This document shows, one piece after another, positions 55,409-64,000 of a stretch of DNA of 64,000 bases (within the stretch, counting starts at the first letter, position 1; each line of letters begins with the position of its first letter). This stretch comes from Kurthia huakuii LAM0618. Its GTDB lineage: Bacteria > Bacillota > Bacilli > Bacillales_A > Planococcaceae. Where the stretch lies: the NCBI RefSeq assembly GCF_000505545.1, contig NZ_AYTB01000008.1, positions 496,001 to 560,000 of the forward strand. The letters run 5' to 3'. The position numbers were made by a program, and so were the translations under genes. The notes beneath the pieces were generated by a model. It ran no database searches. It was not told the origin of the DNA and worked only from the letters and a program-made list of their open reading frames with translations.

Positions 55409-56437
55409 CTAGTTCATCCGATAGCCAATCGGTTTCATCAAGAAAAACTCTAAAAAACGAGCGCGATTGCCACTCATTGTTTTTAATTGTAAATCCACAT
55501 CACCTAAACCATAAAGTGCATCTAGTAACTGTTGGTCACCAATATGTCCTCTATCTTCGACAATACGTTTTACACGATATGGGTTCACTTTTAATTGTTT
55601 TGAAATTTGTTGCGGATGGTACCCTTTTGATAATAAATAATAAACATTAGACATTAAACGCACTTGTGAAGATATTAAAGCAACAAGCGCTATCGGTTCT
55701 TCTTTTTGACGCAACAAATCGTGATAAATTGATAACGCTGTTGAACGGTCACCACGAATATAAGCATTCAATAGTTTAAAAACGTCTTGCTCTAATGTTT
55801 TAGCAACCATAGCTTCAACAAGTGGTGGTTCAATCAATTCTTTCGTATCGGCTACATATAATGCTAACTTTTCAATTTCCGTTCGCAAATGTAGCATATT
55901 CATACCAACCATTTCAATCAATTGCGCTATTGCGTTATCATTCATTATAGCACCACGACTAACGACTTCATTTTTCGCCCAAACTGCTAGGTCACGTTCT
56001 TTTGGTGTTTCTGCAAATAAATATAATGCATGCTCCTTCATTTGCTTCGTCACCTTTTTACGTTCGTCTAACTTCGCATAGGGTGCTATAAATACTGTTA
56101 CAGACGTTTCTGACGGAAATTGCAAGAAGCGTTCTAATTTTTTTAAATCATGATTAAGCTTTTCTTTACCTTTTTCAGTTGCCTTTAAAAATGAGGCATT
56201 TTTTGCGACAACTAGCTTTCGATCAGAGAAAAAAGGAATTGTATCTGCTTCATCAATGACTTCATCAACTAATTGCTCGTCCAAATCATAATTCATAATA
56301 TCAAGCTCGCCTTGCTCTGCTAGTTTATCTTTTAATCGCTGTAACGTTTCATCAATAAAATACGACTCCTCTCCTGCAATGACATAAACCGGTTCAATAT
56401 GACCGTTCGCTATTTCTTTCCATACTTTTTGAAACAT
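55409..56437 (-). CDS. holA: DNA polymerase III subunit delta
   Basis: A 342-residue clamp-loader subunit that opens the sliding clamp (YqeN in B. subtilis). N-terminal AAA-like domain starting MFQKVWKEIANGHIEPVYVIAGEE, lid domain, and C-terminal collar (about 210-342). As usual for delta, no functional Walker A exists. The ATG at 56437 follows AGGAG with a 9-base gap; an upstream TTG overlaps it. It lies 78 bases after comEC, as in the conserved order. Confidence 0.93.
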   Translation of the reverse strand: MFQKVWKEIANGHIEPVYVIAGEESYFIDETLQRLKDKLAEQGELDIMNYDLDEQLVDEVIDEADTIPFFSDRKLVVAKNASFLKATEKGKEKLNHDLKKLERFLQFPSETSVTVFIAPYAKLDERKKVTKQMKEHALYLFAETPKERDLAVWAKNEVVSRGAIMNDNAIAQLIEMVGMNMLHLRTEIEKLALYVADTKELIEPPLVEAMVAKTLEQDVFKLLNAYIRGDRSTALSIYHDLLRQKEEPIALVALISSQVRLMSNVYYLLSKGYHPQQISKQLKVNPYRVKRIVEDRGHIGDQQLLDALYGLGDVDLQLKTMSGNRARFLEFFLMKPIGYRMN

Positions 56438-56515
56438 GTAAACCAACTCCTATAATACGTTAAGTATACACAAAAAAGGTCAACTCATACTACCTTCTTC
56501 TTTGAAATCATGTCA

Positions 56516-58750
56516 CTATTGTCGCTGTTTGACATACCATGATGTATTTGTGACAATCGCTTCCACCGTACCATCCTCAGCCGTATTTAAAGTTGGAATC
56601 TGCTGCTTTTTATATCGCTCGCGCACTTCTTGTGCTGGATGACCGTAGCGATTATTTTTCCCTGTTGAAAATATCGCTAGCTGTGGTTGTGTCGCTTGTA
56701 GAAATGCCTCACTACTCGATGTTTTTGACCCATGGTGCCCAGGAGACAAAATCGTTGTTTGTAACAGTGTCTCGTGCACAAGTGATAATTCGCCTGCTTC
56801 TTCAATATCGCCTGTTAGAAGCGTTGAAAAAGAGCCTCTCGCAACGTGTAAAACAAGCGAATCATTATTTCCATCATAGGTTGTCTCTTTCGGCCAAATA
56901 TATGAAAATGTCACGTCCCCCTGCTGCCAATTCGAACCAGCCATACGCTCAAGTACGGGTATGCGCTGAGTAGTTGCTTCAGCCAGCACATCAGCCATTA
57001 CTGTTTTTGTTGATGAATTCGGTGTGATATGAATTTCTCGAACGCGTATTTCTTGCATGACTTCTTCAGCACCTTCTACATGATCCGCATCAGCATGTGT
57101 CAAAATAAGCGTATCAATCGTTGTCAATCCACGCCCTTTTAAATACGGTACAACGATACGGCGTCCAACTTCATACGGCGTCTCACTCGTCTTCCAATTT
57201 TCCTGTTGAAAGCGCAATACACCTCCAGCATCTACAACATATACACCTTTTTTATGTGGCAATTCAATAATTGTACAATCTCCCTGACCAACACTTAAGT
57301 ACGTAATACGCAATTCGTCATGTAACAGAGGTTTCATTTCAAGTAGTACAACAGGACATAAGACTGCTAGCAATGCTAAACCATAACGTCGTTTTTCAAA
57401 CATAATAAATAATAAAAACACGCCAATCATTGCGATAATCAACCATAGAAAGTCTGGTTTTCCTGGTTGCCAAAGTTGATACGGCCTTTCTGCAAGCCAT
57501 ATTAGTGCCGTTGTTAATTGCGTTCGAAAAGGTTCATATAATGCTAATAGCCATGCACTCAGCGAGGGCATACTATACGATAATATAAAGAACATAAGAT
57601 TCAGCGGTAATATCATAAACGAAAACAGCGGTACTAAGATGACATTGACAATAAAAGAGGATAAACTCAATTCATAAAAATGATGGAGCAGTAATGGATA
57701 GACAAACATTTGACAAACGAATGTCATAAAAAAAGCATTTTTTAGCCAATTGCTTGTCAATAAAATTTTCGTAGAATAAATCAATGATGCTGTTGCTAAA
57801 TAAGATAATTGAAATCCAACTTGATAGACGACACTTGGATTATAGAGTACAAAACCAATAAAAGTTAGCGCCAGCGCATCCGCTGCAGTTAATTTTGTTT
57901 GGCGCATCTGTAAAAGTACAACAATCATTGTCATAATGGCAGCACGCCATACAGATGGTGAACTACCTGCTAAAATCGCGTACGTTGGTAATGCAAGTAC
58001 AAGTAACCATTTAGCATAATAGATGCGCATTCCACAAAATAGTAGTATTTGATAAAAGGCACCGCCTAACAATGCAATATGCAATCCTGAAATAGCAAAT
58101 AAATGCGTAATACCTAAAATTTGATAAGCGCGTGATAACTCATCATCGATGTCCTGCTGATCACCGAACAATAATGCTTTCGCTTCACCGCGCAACGATT
58201 GCGGAAAATGAGCATCAATGTGGCTCATTAACTTGTATCGGTAACGCGCTAACTTCGCCGTAATTCCGTTATCATAACGAATTGCCTCAAAGTGTTCAAT
58301 TTCATAAATACCTGTTGCCTGCTGACTTTTCAAATAATCTCGCATTGAAAACTGATAGCGATGCAATGGTGGTTCTGGTGGTATTAATTCGCCAGATGCT
58401 TGAATCGTTAAACCTGCAAGAGGCGTGGTCAACAGTTGTTTTTTCTCTTGTGCGCTATGCATCGTATACGTAATGTAGATGCGACCATACTCAGACGTGG
58501 CAAAGCCTCGCAATGTTTGACCATTTATTTTTGTGTTGTCTTGGAATGTCAGTGTAATTTCGTTGGGGAGTGTAGTAGGTAATTGCTGTGTGGTATATGT
58601 GCGCCATGCAATAGCCGTTGCTAATAGCAGTAATGTAGTCATAAAAATCTTAGAATGGCCGCGCCATATAAGAAATACACTGTACGGGAGGAATAATAAA
58701 AAAAGCTTTGGTGACACCGAAGCGGCCAATGTCGCTAGCAATGTTGCCAA
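56516..58750 (-). CDS. comEC: DNA uptake channel ComEC/Rec2
   Basis: A 744-residue membrane protein that carries single-stranded DNA across the membrane in transformation. N-terminal membrane helices and an OB-like external part (about 50-165), the Competence domain (about 185-450, FAISGLHIALLGGAFYQI), and a C-terminal metallo-beta-lactamase domain (about 480-744) with THADADHVEGAEE and LSPGHHGSK, likely a nuclease. All motifs look intact. The start is unsure: TTG at 58750 (12 bases after the comEB stop) lacks a good ribosome binding site, so it probably relies on comEB translation. Confidence 0.93.
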   Translation of the reverse strand: MATLLATLAASVSPKLFLLFLPYSVFLIWRGHSKIFMTTLLLLATAIAWRTYTTQQLPTTLPNEITLTFQDNTKINGQTLRGFATSEYGRIYITYTMHSAQEKKQLLTTPLAGLTIQASGELIPPEPPLHRYQFSMRDYLKSQQATGIYEIEHFEAIRYDNGITAKLARYRYKLMSHIDAHFPQSLRGEAKALLFGDQQDIDDELSRAYQILGITHLFAISGLHIALLGGAFYQILLFCGMRIYYAKWLLVLALPTYAILAGSSPSVWRAAIMTMIVVLLQMRQTKLTAADALALTFIGFVLYNPSVVYQVGFQLSYLATASLIYSTKILLTSNWLKNAFFMTFVCQMFVYPLLLHHFYELSLSSFIVNVILVPLFSFMILPLNLMFFILSYSMPSLSAWLLALYEPFRTQLTTALIWLAERPYQLWQPGKPDFLWLIIAMIGVFLLFIMFEKRRYGLALLAVLCPVVLLEMKPLLHDELRITYLSVGQGDCTIIELPHKKGVYVVDAGGVLRFQQENWKTSETPYEVGRRIVVPYLKGRGLTTIDTLILTHADADHVEGAEEVMQEIRVREIHITPNSSTKTVMADVLAEATTQRIPVLERMAGSNWQQGDVTFSYIWPKETTYDGNNDSLVLHVARGSFSTLLTGDIEEAGELSLVHETLLQTTILSPGHHGSKTSSSEAFLQATQPQLAIFSTGKNNRYGHPAQEVRERYKKQQIPTLNTAEDGTVEAIVTNTSWYVKQRQ

Positions 58751-58761
58751 AGCAAGGAAAA

Positions 58762-59343
58762 TTACTTCGTTTCTAAAATGTGTTGACCAAATAATTGTTC
58801 CACCTTCTGTTCATAAGGTGCCAATTCTTCTGGCGTTGCGCCTTTATCACGCAATTCATTTAGTAAAGATAAATATAATGTCACTTTTTCATCGCTTAAA
58901 AAGTCGATTTTACGCTCATCAAACGGCACATGTAACACGTTAACGCCGGCTTGCTCAAATAATTCAATCGCATAATCATTATTTTTATAATCTTTTGCGT
59001 AATATAAATTTTTAATACCCGATTGAATAATTGATTTCGTGCATGGTAAGCACGGGAAATGCGTCACATATAAATCAGCGCCATTTGTTGGTGTCCCATA
59101 CTTTGCGCATTGTAATAATGCATTCGTTTCTGCATGTACTGTACGCACGCAATGGTTATCGACGACATAACAGCCTTTATCAATACAATGATCATCACCT
59201 GAAATTGAGCCGTTATAACCCCCAGCAATGATTCGTTTATCGCGCACAATTGTTGCGCCTACTGATAGGCGAGTACATGTGCTACGCAGCGCTAATAAAT
59301 GACTTTGCGCCATAAAAAATTGGTCCCATGTAATACGCTCCAT
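58762..59343 (-). CDS. comEB: ComE operon protein 2, dCMP deaminase family
   Basis: 193 residues. The deaminase zinc site is complete: H70-A-E72 (TVHAETNALLQC) and C98/C101 (PCLPC), and the dCMP deaminase-type Cys/His region at 49-65 is also present. ComEB is encoded between comEA and comEC but is reported as dispensable for DNA uptake; dCMP deamination is the likely reaction. The start ATG at 59343 follows AGGAGG. No sign of decay. Confidence 0.93.
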   Translation of the reverse strand: MERITWDQFFMAQSHLLALRSTCTRLSVGATIVRDKRIIAGGYNGSISGDDHCIDKGCYVVDNHCVRTVHAETNALLQCAKYGTPTNGADLYVTHFPCLPCTKSIIQSGIKNLYYAKDYKNNDYAIELFEQAGVNVLHVPFDERKIDFLSDEKVTLYLSLLNELRDKGATPEELAPYEQKVEQLFGQHILETK

Positions 59344-59424
59344 ATGAATGCCTCCTAATGATGTCTTATTGTCTAGTGTAGCCTTCGATTCTTTTTATCG
59401 TCAATGCTTTTAGGAGAAGTCAGA

Positions 59425-60099
59425 CTATTGAACAGTAACGAGTGGCCGGAGTCTTTCTACTGTCTTTTCACCAAATCCGGAAACATTTTTTAAATCGTCT
59501 ACGCTTTGAAATGGTCCATTATCCGTACGATGTTGAATGATTGTTTTTGCTTTTGCAGGACCAATACCACTAATTGTTTGGAGAACTGCTTCATCTGCTG
59601 TATTCAAGTTAACAAGCGCCTGGTCGGTTTCTTGTTGTGAAGGGGCTACCACAGTATTTGTAGCACCTACCTCATCTACTTTTTCACCGCGTTTTGGTAC
59701 ATAGATGACCATTTCATCTTGAACTCGGGCAGCATGGTTAATTGCTTTTGAGTTAGCGGTGTCTTTATAGCCTCCAGCAGCCATAATTGCGTCGTATACG
59801 CGATCATCTGACTCCATTGTATAAACGCCTGGTTTTTTAACAGCGCCTTTGACATCGACTGCTATCGTTGTTTCAAGCACTGTTCGTTCATCGCTTTGTT
59901 GTTCAATTGGTTTTGGTGTCTCTTGTGGTGTATTCGTCGCGAGTTGTTCAATTGGGTCGAGTGGTGTTGTAGGTTGTTTCGTAGATGATTGATTGAAGAA
60001 ATAAAAGAGGATGGCACCTAAAATGGCGCCGCCGATAAGAAGTTGCTTTTTATATTGCATAAAAAAAGGAATTAGCTTCACGCACCTTTCTTTCGGCAT
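59425..60099 (-). CDS. comEA: Competence DNA-binding protein ComEA
   Basis: About 224 residues: an N-terminal membrane anchor (about 19-35, LLIGGAILGAILFYFF), a Pro/Gln/Thr-rich linker, an SLBB domain (about 74-128, VDVKGAVKKPGVYTMESDDRVYDAI) and a C-terminal double helix-hairpin-helix (about 160-224) with SGIGPAKAKTIIQHR and VSGFGEKTVERL that binds double-stranded DNA. It is the membrane DNA receptor in transformation. The start is unclear: ATG 60099 or GTG 60081 lie inside a hairpin (60068-60116), and the ATG at 60060 follows its T tract. Confidence 0.9.
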   Translation of the reverse strand: MPKERCVKLIPFFMQYKKQLLIGGAILGAILFYFFNQSSTKQPTTPLDPIEQLATNTPQETPKPIEQQSDERTVLETTIAVDVKGAVKKPGVYTMESDDRVYDAIMAAGGYKDTANSKAINHAARVQDEMVIYVPKRGEKVDEVGATNTVVAPSQQETDQALVNLNTADEAVLQTISGIGPAKAKTIIQHRTDNGPFQSVDDLKNVSGFGEKTVERLRPLVTVQ

Positions 60100-60116
60100 T
60101 CATAGAAGCTAATTCC
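60068..60116 (-). terminator. Hairpin overlapping the comEA start region
   Basis: Perfect 12-bp arms GGAATTAGCTTC and GAAGCTAATTCC with a 25-base loop; on the minus strand seven T follow. It can end the yqeH-yqeM transcript. Candidate comEA start codons and the GAAAGG site lie in the loop. Confidence 0.65.
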
Positions 60117-60146
60117 AATATACAATATTTTCTAATTTTTACAAGT

Positions 60147-60887
60147 TTATTTTACACAATGGAAGAAAATTCTTTCCGAATCAAGCGATGGCACTTCTTC
60201 AGTAAAGTCTGCCGTCACGGTAATATTCGTAAAGCCTGCTTGTTGTAACATGGCCATATATTCTTCAATCGGATAAGTACATTGATAATGTTGCTCTTCA
60301 AAGCGCTCATATGTGCCATCTGCCGTCACAATGTAAAATAACATATCGTGATGTACAGAATGAGGTACTTCACCCGCTTCGGTATCCCATAAATAGGTGA
60401 TATCGCCATCATCATATGTGAATGGACTGTCCATAAAAATGTCATCCATTTTATAAAGTGAATGCACATCAAAAAATAAATGCCCACCCGATTTTAGTGC
60501 CTCATAAATACGTGTAAAAGTTTGTGCTACAGCTTGTTGCTGTGGTACATAGTTTAATGAATCAATTGGAATCGTTACAACATCAAGTTCATTAAAGCCA
60601 GCTAATTCATCCATCGATTGGCAGACGAAAAAGACATTCACATCTTCTTCGTAGCAGCGTTCACTTGCGACCATGAGCATTTCCTCTGATAAGTCGAGTC
60701 CACTCACTTGATAACCTGCTTTCGCAAATTCGACAGCCATTACGCCTGTACCGCAACCTACATCAAGCAATGTACGATTGTGTTCTGCAGGTGCATGTGC
60801 TTTCACCCATTCAACATATTCCGCATATGGAATATCGGTCATCAGTGCATCATACACTTCTGCAAAACGACCATAACTATTAGTCAT
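60147..60887 (-). CDS. Class I SAM-dependent methyltransferase (YqeM-like)
   Basis: 246 residues. Motif I LLDVGCGTGVMAVEFAKAG, motif II SGLDLSEEMLMVAS, then motif III near VVTIPIDSLNYVP; a typical Rossmann methyltransferase with a C-terminal beta cap. The substrate is unknown, also for B. subtilis YqeM. Its ATG at 60887 overlaps the rsfS stop by 8 bases. Last gene of the yqeH-aroE-yhbY-nadD-yqeK-rsfS-yqeM operon; comER, which is nearby in B. subtilis, is absent. Confidence 0.9.
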   Translation of the reverse strand: MTNSYGRFAEVYDALMTDIPYAEYVEWVKAHAPAEHNRTLLDVGCGTGVMAVEFAKAGYQVSGLDLSEEMLMVASERCYEEDVNVFFVCQSMDELAGFNELDVVTIPIDSLNYVPQQQAVAQTFTRIYEALKSGGHLFFDVHSLYKMDDIFMDSPFTYDDGDITYLWDTEAGEVPHSVHHDMLFYIVTADGTYERFEEQHYQCTYPIEEYMAMLQQAGFTNITVTADFTEEVPSLDSERIFFHCVK

Positions 60888-61233
60888 TTGAGTCAGCTGC
60901 TACAAATGTTTCTGGCGCATCGCCCCATAAACGTTCTAAGTTATAGTAGCTACGCTCATCTTTGTGGAAAATATGAGCTACTACATCCCCTGCATCTACT
61001 AATACCCAGCGACCTGCGTCAAAACCTTCCATACGCTTTACATCATAGCCCGCTTTTTCAGCTTGCTCTTTTACTTCGCGCGCGATTGCTTGCACTTGAC
61101 GTTCAGAACCACCACTACAAATTAAGAAATAATCTGATAGTAAAGAAATTCCTTGCATATTTAAAACGACGATATCCTCGGCGCGTTTGTCATCTACTGC
61201 TTTAAAAACTGTATCTAAAAGTGTTTGTGTCAT
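60880..61233 (-). CDS. rsfS: Ribosomal silencing factor RsfS
   Basis: 117 residues, the usual length. RsfS binds L14 on the 50S subunit and blocks subunit joining under starvation. The family motifs DYFLICSGGSERQVQAIA, DAGRWVLVDAGDVVAHIFH and YYNLERLWGDAP are clear. The ATG at 61233 overlaps the yqeK stop by 4 bases (ATGA). Confidence 0.96.
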   Translation of the reverse strand: MTQTLLDTVFKAVDDKRAEDIVVLNMQGISLLSDYFLICSGGSERQVQAIAREVKEQAEKAGYDVKRMEGFDAGRWVLVDAGDVVAHIFHKDERSYYNLERLWGDAPETFVAADSND

Positions 61234-61808
61234 GATTTAAGTCCCTTCTTATTTAGCAATAAATCATTGTAACAATTAAATGAATCTGGGAATATAGGTT
61301 GATGTTTCGACATTAAAAACATAATGGAATGACTTAAACATGTAATCATTAAGTCATTTAACTCCATTGTTTTAGCGGCTTCTCGCAATTTATCTACATC
61401 CGGAAATTTACGATTCGGTTCAATCATGTCTGCAATATAGACAATTTTTTCTAAATCACTCATTCCAATGCGACCTGTCGTATGGAAACGAATTGCATTG
61501 AGCATGTCCGGATCTTCCACACCAAACTCCTGTCTTGCTACATAAGCACCTACAGGCCCATGCCATAATTCATGATGGTACAACAATAATGTTGGATCCA
61601 TCTGTTGTTCAATAATCATTTGCTTCATCCATTCACGGTCTGCATATTTACATGAATCATGTAAAATTGCTGCAACTTCCGCTTTTTTCGGATTTTGTCC
61701 GAATCGCTCCGCAAGAGCCATCGCCGTGTCTGTTACGCCAATTGTGTGAATATAACGTTTTTCAGGCATACGGTCTTTCATCGCTGCAAGTAACTTAGCG
61801 CGTTCCAT
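61230..61808 (-). CDS. yqeK: HD-domain hydrolase YqeK (Ap4A hydrolase)
   Basis: 192 residues with an HD phosphohydrolase domain: H21 in YIHTIGVT, HD at 50-51 in AILHDSCKY, later HHELWHGPVGAY and D127 in VYIADMIEP. Homologues symmetrically hydrolyse Ap4A to two ADP. The ATG at 61808 overlaps the nadD end by 14 bases, with GAGGAAGGA as ribosome binding site. Order nadD-yqeK-rsfS is strongly conserved in Firmicutes. Confidence 0.94.
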   Translation of the reverse strand: MERAKLLAAMKDRMPEKRYIHTIGVTDTAMALAERFGQNPKKAEVAAILHDSCKYADREWMKQMIIEQQMDPTLLLYHHELWHGPVGAYVARQEFGVEDPDMLNAIRFHTTGRIGMSDLEKIVYIADMIEPNRKFPDVDKLREAAKTMELNDLMITCLSHSIMFLMSKHQPIFPDSFNCYNDLLLNKKGLKS

Positions 61809-62367
61809 ATAATCCTTCCTCTCGAATATATTGTTCCACTGCTTCTGGCAGTAAATAGCGGACGGGTTCTCCCGTCTGTAGGCGCTCGCGAATAATCGTT
61901 GAAGAAAGGTCTATTAGCGGTGCTTCAACGAGCTCCACATCATACTCTGTCTTAGCAAAAAAGCCTGGTCGTTGTACACCTACAAAATGCACTAACTTCA
62001 TGAGCTCATCTATATGATACCATGTGCTAAGTCCATCGATACTATCGCCGCCAATGATAAAGTAAAACATTACATTTGGTTCACGTTCTGTTAACAATGC
62101 CATCGTCTCTACTGTATACGAAACACCACCGCGTTCTATTTCAAATGGTTCAAGCGTAAATAAAGGATTGTCAGCAATCGCTCGCTTCGTCATTTCAAGG
62201 CGTTCTTTTGCTGTTGCATCCCCTTGTTTTACTTTATGTGGTGGTACAGCATTGGGCATAAACCGTACTTCATCAAGCCCGAGCTTGCTGGCTACTTCAT
62301 TTGCCATTATTAAATGGGCGATATGGGGCGGGTTAAATGTGCCGCCTAATAGACCAATTTTCTTCAT
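61795..62367 (-). CDS. nadD: Nicotinate-nucleotide adenylyltransferase
   Basis: NadD forms deamido-NAD from nicotinate mononucleotide and ATP. The 190-residue protein has the nucleotidyltransferase motif GGTFNPPHIAH, the GGDS motif (IIGGDSIDGL) and the C-terminal STIIRERL (ISSTxIR-type) ATP site. The frame opens at 62376, where ATG abuts AAGG; the ATG at 62367 is better spaced. Second half of the gene block nadD-yqeK-rsfS. Confidence 0.95.
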   Translation of the reverse strand: MKKIGLLGGTFNPPHIAHLIMANEVASKLGLDEVRFMPNAVPPHKVKQGDATAKERLEMTKRAIADNPLFTLEPFEIERGGVSYTVETMALLTEREPNVMFYFIIGGDSIDGLSTWYHIDELMKLVHFVGVQRPGFFAKTEYDVELVEAPLIDLSSTIIRERLQTGEPVRYLLPEAVEQYIREEGLYGTR

Positions 62368-62378
62368 AACTATCATCC

Positions 62379-62681
62379 TTACGCGCGTGGTAATTCGATT
62401 TTGCGGTTTTCGCGTTTTGACGCTTGTTTATATAATACGACAGTTAAGCCGATTAATTGTACTAATTCTGCTCCTGTGCCTTCTACTAATTCTGCTGCGA
62501 CAACTTTTTTGTCATCTTCACAGTTATCTAAAATGCGCACTTTTAACAACTCACGTGCATTTAATGCTTGGCGAATTTGCTCGCATTGCGCTTCATTGAC
62601 ACCGCCTTTTCCTACTTGGAAAATCGGGTCTAAGTGGTGCGCTTCCGCACGTAAAAATCGTTTTTGTTTGCCTGTTAACAT
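62379..62681 (-). CDS. yhbY: RNA-binding protein YhbY (CRM domain)
   Basis: 100 residues forming one CRM domain with the GKGG (GxxG) RNA-binding loop near residue 24 (FQVGKGGVNEA). Members associate with pre-50S particles. The ATG at 62681 directly follows the aroE stop codon (TAG-ATG), and AGGAGG lies before it inside the end of aroE. Confidence 0.95.
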   Translation of the reverse strand: MLTGKQKRFLRAEAHHLDPIFQVGKGGVNEAQCEQIRQALNARELLKVRILDNCEDDKKVVAAELVEGTGAELVQLIGLTVVLYKQASKRENRKIELPRA

Positions 62682-63518
62682 CTATTTGTTTCCTCCTAAA
62701 TTTGCAAGCAGGACGTCCTCTACGACGGCTGCTTTAGGATATACATCGGTCCAATAACTATAAGCAAGCGCCCCTTGATGGATAAACATGCCTAAGCCAG
62801 TAACGACTGTAGCTCCTTTTTCTTTTGACTGTGCTAAAAATGGTGTCATTAATGGATTATACACAATATCCGCGACAATTGCAGTCTTAGATAAATTTTC
62901 GAGCGATAATGGCAATTCAAAGTTGCTATGATTGAGTCCTGCTGATGTTGTTTGCACGATAATGCCAAATTCCGCTAGTTGCGCTTCCGCCTCATCAAGC
63001 GATAAAGCTTGCGCGGCCACGTCTAGTTCATCACAAATTGCTTGCGCTTTTGTGATGGTACGGTTTGCTACAGTAATATTTGTATAACCTTCCTGTACAA
63101 GTGCAAAGCAAATACCGCGTGACGCGCCACCAGCACCAATCACTAATACCTGTTTGTCTCTATGTGTTTTGCCCACTGCATCTTCCAGCGATTTCACAAA
63201 ACCAAGCCCATCTGTATTATAGCCTTTATACGTGCCATTTCCTTGACGGACAACCGTATTAACGGCTCCCATTTTCTCGGCAAGCGGATCTAGTTCATCT
63301 AACAGCGGAATAATCGTTTCTTTATGTGGAATCGTAATGTTAAAACCACTAATACCTAACAGTTTCATTCCTTCAAATGCTTGCTCTAAATTTTCCGGTA
63401 ACACATGCAGCGGTAAATACGCCGCATCGCGTTCCTCCGATGTCATCCACGTATTGTGCATAAGTGGTGATAGTGAATGTTCAATCGGATTTCCAATGAC
63501 TGCATACCATTTTTTCAC
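62682..63518 (-). CDS. aroE: Shikimate dehydrogenase
   Basis: A 278-residue NADP-dependent enzyme of the shikimate pathway. Shikimate site NPIEHSLSP (10-18) and catalytic Lys66 in TIPHKE; the Asp in YNTDGLGF; NADP loop GAGGASRGI followed by VANRTI. The start is GTG at 63518 behind AGGGGG. It lies 12 bases after yqeH and directly before yhbY. Confidence 0.95.
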   Translation of the reverse strand: MKKWYAVIGNPIEHSLSPLMHNTWMTSEERDAAYLPLHVLPENLEQAFEGMKLLGISGFNITIPHKETIIPLLDELDPLAEKMGAVNTVVRQGNGTYKGYNTDGLGFVKSLEDAVGKTHRDKQVLVIGAGGASRGICFALVQEGYTNITVANRTITKAQAICDELDVAAQALSLDEAEAQLAEFGIIVQTTSAGLNHSNFELPLSLENLSKTAIVADIVYNPLMTPFLAQSKEKGATVVTGLGMFIHQGALAYSYWTDVYPKAAVVEDVLLANLGGNK

Positions 63519-63530
63519 GTTAATTTCCCC

Positions 63531-64000
63531 CTAAATAAGTGACGGACGAATCATTACTTCTACGCCAGCTGGAGCGTAAGCCGCAATAACAACATCTGGA
63601 TTTTGGACTGTAATCCAACCAAGTCCAGAGAATACGATATCTGTTTTACCTTCTTTAATTGAGAACTCATGGCGCACTAACTCTGGTAATTGTTCGATGA
63701 ATTCTTTTGTTGGAGGCGCAAGTAGGTCTCCTTTATGTGTCGCATATAATTCATCAGCCTTTTCAAGCTTTGTACGGTGAATCGTTAAATCATTCGCGAT
63801 GTGCACAGTGAAATTTGAGCGCATTCCTTGAATAAAGTCAAAGCGCGCCAATGCACCGATGAATAGCGTTTGTTCCGCATTCAACTGGAATGTTTTAGGT
63901 TTAATTTCTTTTTTCGGCATAATATATTTTAATTCTGATGGGTCAATATAGTGCGCCATTTGGTGGTGATTAATAATCCCTGGTGTATCAAAAATTGCTT
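63531..64000 (-). CDS. yqeH: Ribosome biogenesis GTPase YqeH (5' part outside window)
   Basis: The last 155 residues of a circularly permuted GTPase are visible; the rest lies beyond the right edge. The visible part starts with the G3 motif AIFDTPGIINHHQMAHYI, which in permuted GTPases is at the end of the G domain, and continues into the C-terminal domain that binds RNA/the 30S subunit. YqeH acts in 30S assembly. The normal length is near 365 residues. The ATG at 63959 is internal, not a start. Confidence 0.92.
   Translation of the reverse strand, partial: AIFDTPGIINHHQMAHYIDPSELKYIMPKKEIKPKTFQLNAEQTLFIGALARFDFIQGMRSNFTVHIANDLTIHRTKLEKADELYATHKGDLLAPPTKEFIEQLPELVRHEFSIKEGKTDIVFSGLGWITVQNPDVVIAAYAPAGVEVMIRPSLI

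Overview
The window reads as chromosomal DNA of a low-GC Gram-positive bacterium of the order Bacillales. Gene order follows the long Bacillus subtilis block that runs from yqfS/yqfR through sigA, dnaG, recO, era, phoH, rpsU, dnaK and lepA to comE and yqeH. The single-chain glycyl-tRNA synthetase, the flotillin operon with a sigma-W-like promoter and the zurA-zurM-zurR-like zinc locus fit the Planococcaceae/Listeria side of the order. The sporulation genes that normally sit here (yqfC, yqfD, gpr, spoIIP) are missing, so a non-sporulating member is likely; Kurthia is a reasonable guess, but this is an inference and not proved by the sequence.

Layout. 1-1.95 kb: zinc uptake operon znuC-znuB-zur (zur cut by the left edge) behind a promoter with a Zur-box-like site. 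2-7.5 kb: nfo and cshB leftward, ispH rightward, then the nif3-like gene and trmK. 7.5-12.9 kb: a small membrane protein, sigA-dnaG, and ccpN-ppsR (gluconeogenic control). 13-14.6 kb: glyS behind a glycine T-box. 14.7-19.9 kb: an accessory patch with a metallo-beta-lactamase fold protein, then ribA-ribD with an FAD monooxygenase and a HAD phosphatase, and an orphan protein. 19.9-25.7 kb: phoH-pgpH-ybeY-dgkA-era-recO. 25.7-28 kb: nfeD-floA plus a membrane-anchored coiled protein. 28-34.6 kb: ubiB-like kinase, rpsU, deoC, an amidase-fold wall protein, an SDR and mtaB. 34.6-41.3 kb: hrcA-grpE-dnaK, dnaJ-prmA-rsmE, with a perfect CIRCE operator. 41.3-42.8 kb: hemW and a 56-residue small gene.

43-52 kb is the main accessory region: an eight-gene Wzx/Wzy-type exopolysaccharide cluster placed between hemW and lepA, which are neighbours in B. 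subtilis. It encodes a phosphoglycosyl transferase, a chain-length protein fused to a degenerate tyrosine-kinase-like domain, flippase, polymerase/ligase, one GT4 glycosyltransferase, a CelD-type acyltransferase with an extra C-terminal domain, a polysaccharide deacetylase and galE. An AT-rich leader with a perfect 25-bp palindrome precedes it.

52-64 kb returns to the core: lepA, rpsT, an anchored unknown protein, holA, the comEA-comEB-comEC DNA uptake operon, and yqeH-aroE-yhbY-nadD-yqeK-rsfS-yqeM (yqeH cut by the right edge). Most transcription units are leftward. Intrinsic terminators and sigma-A promoters are easy to see, so most operon limits can be drawn. No tRNA, rRNA, CRISPR, insertion sequence, integrase or prophage gene was seen.
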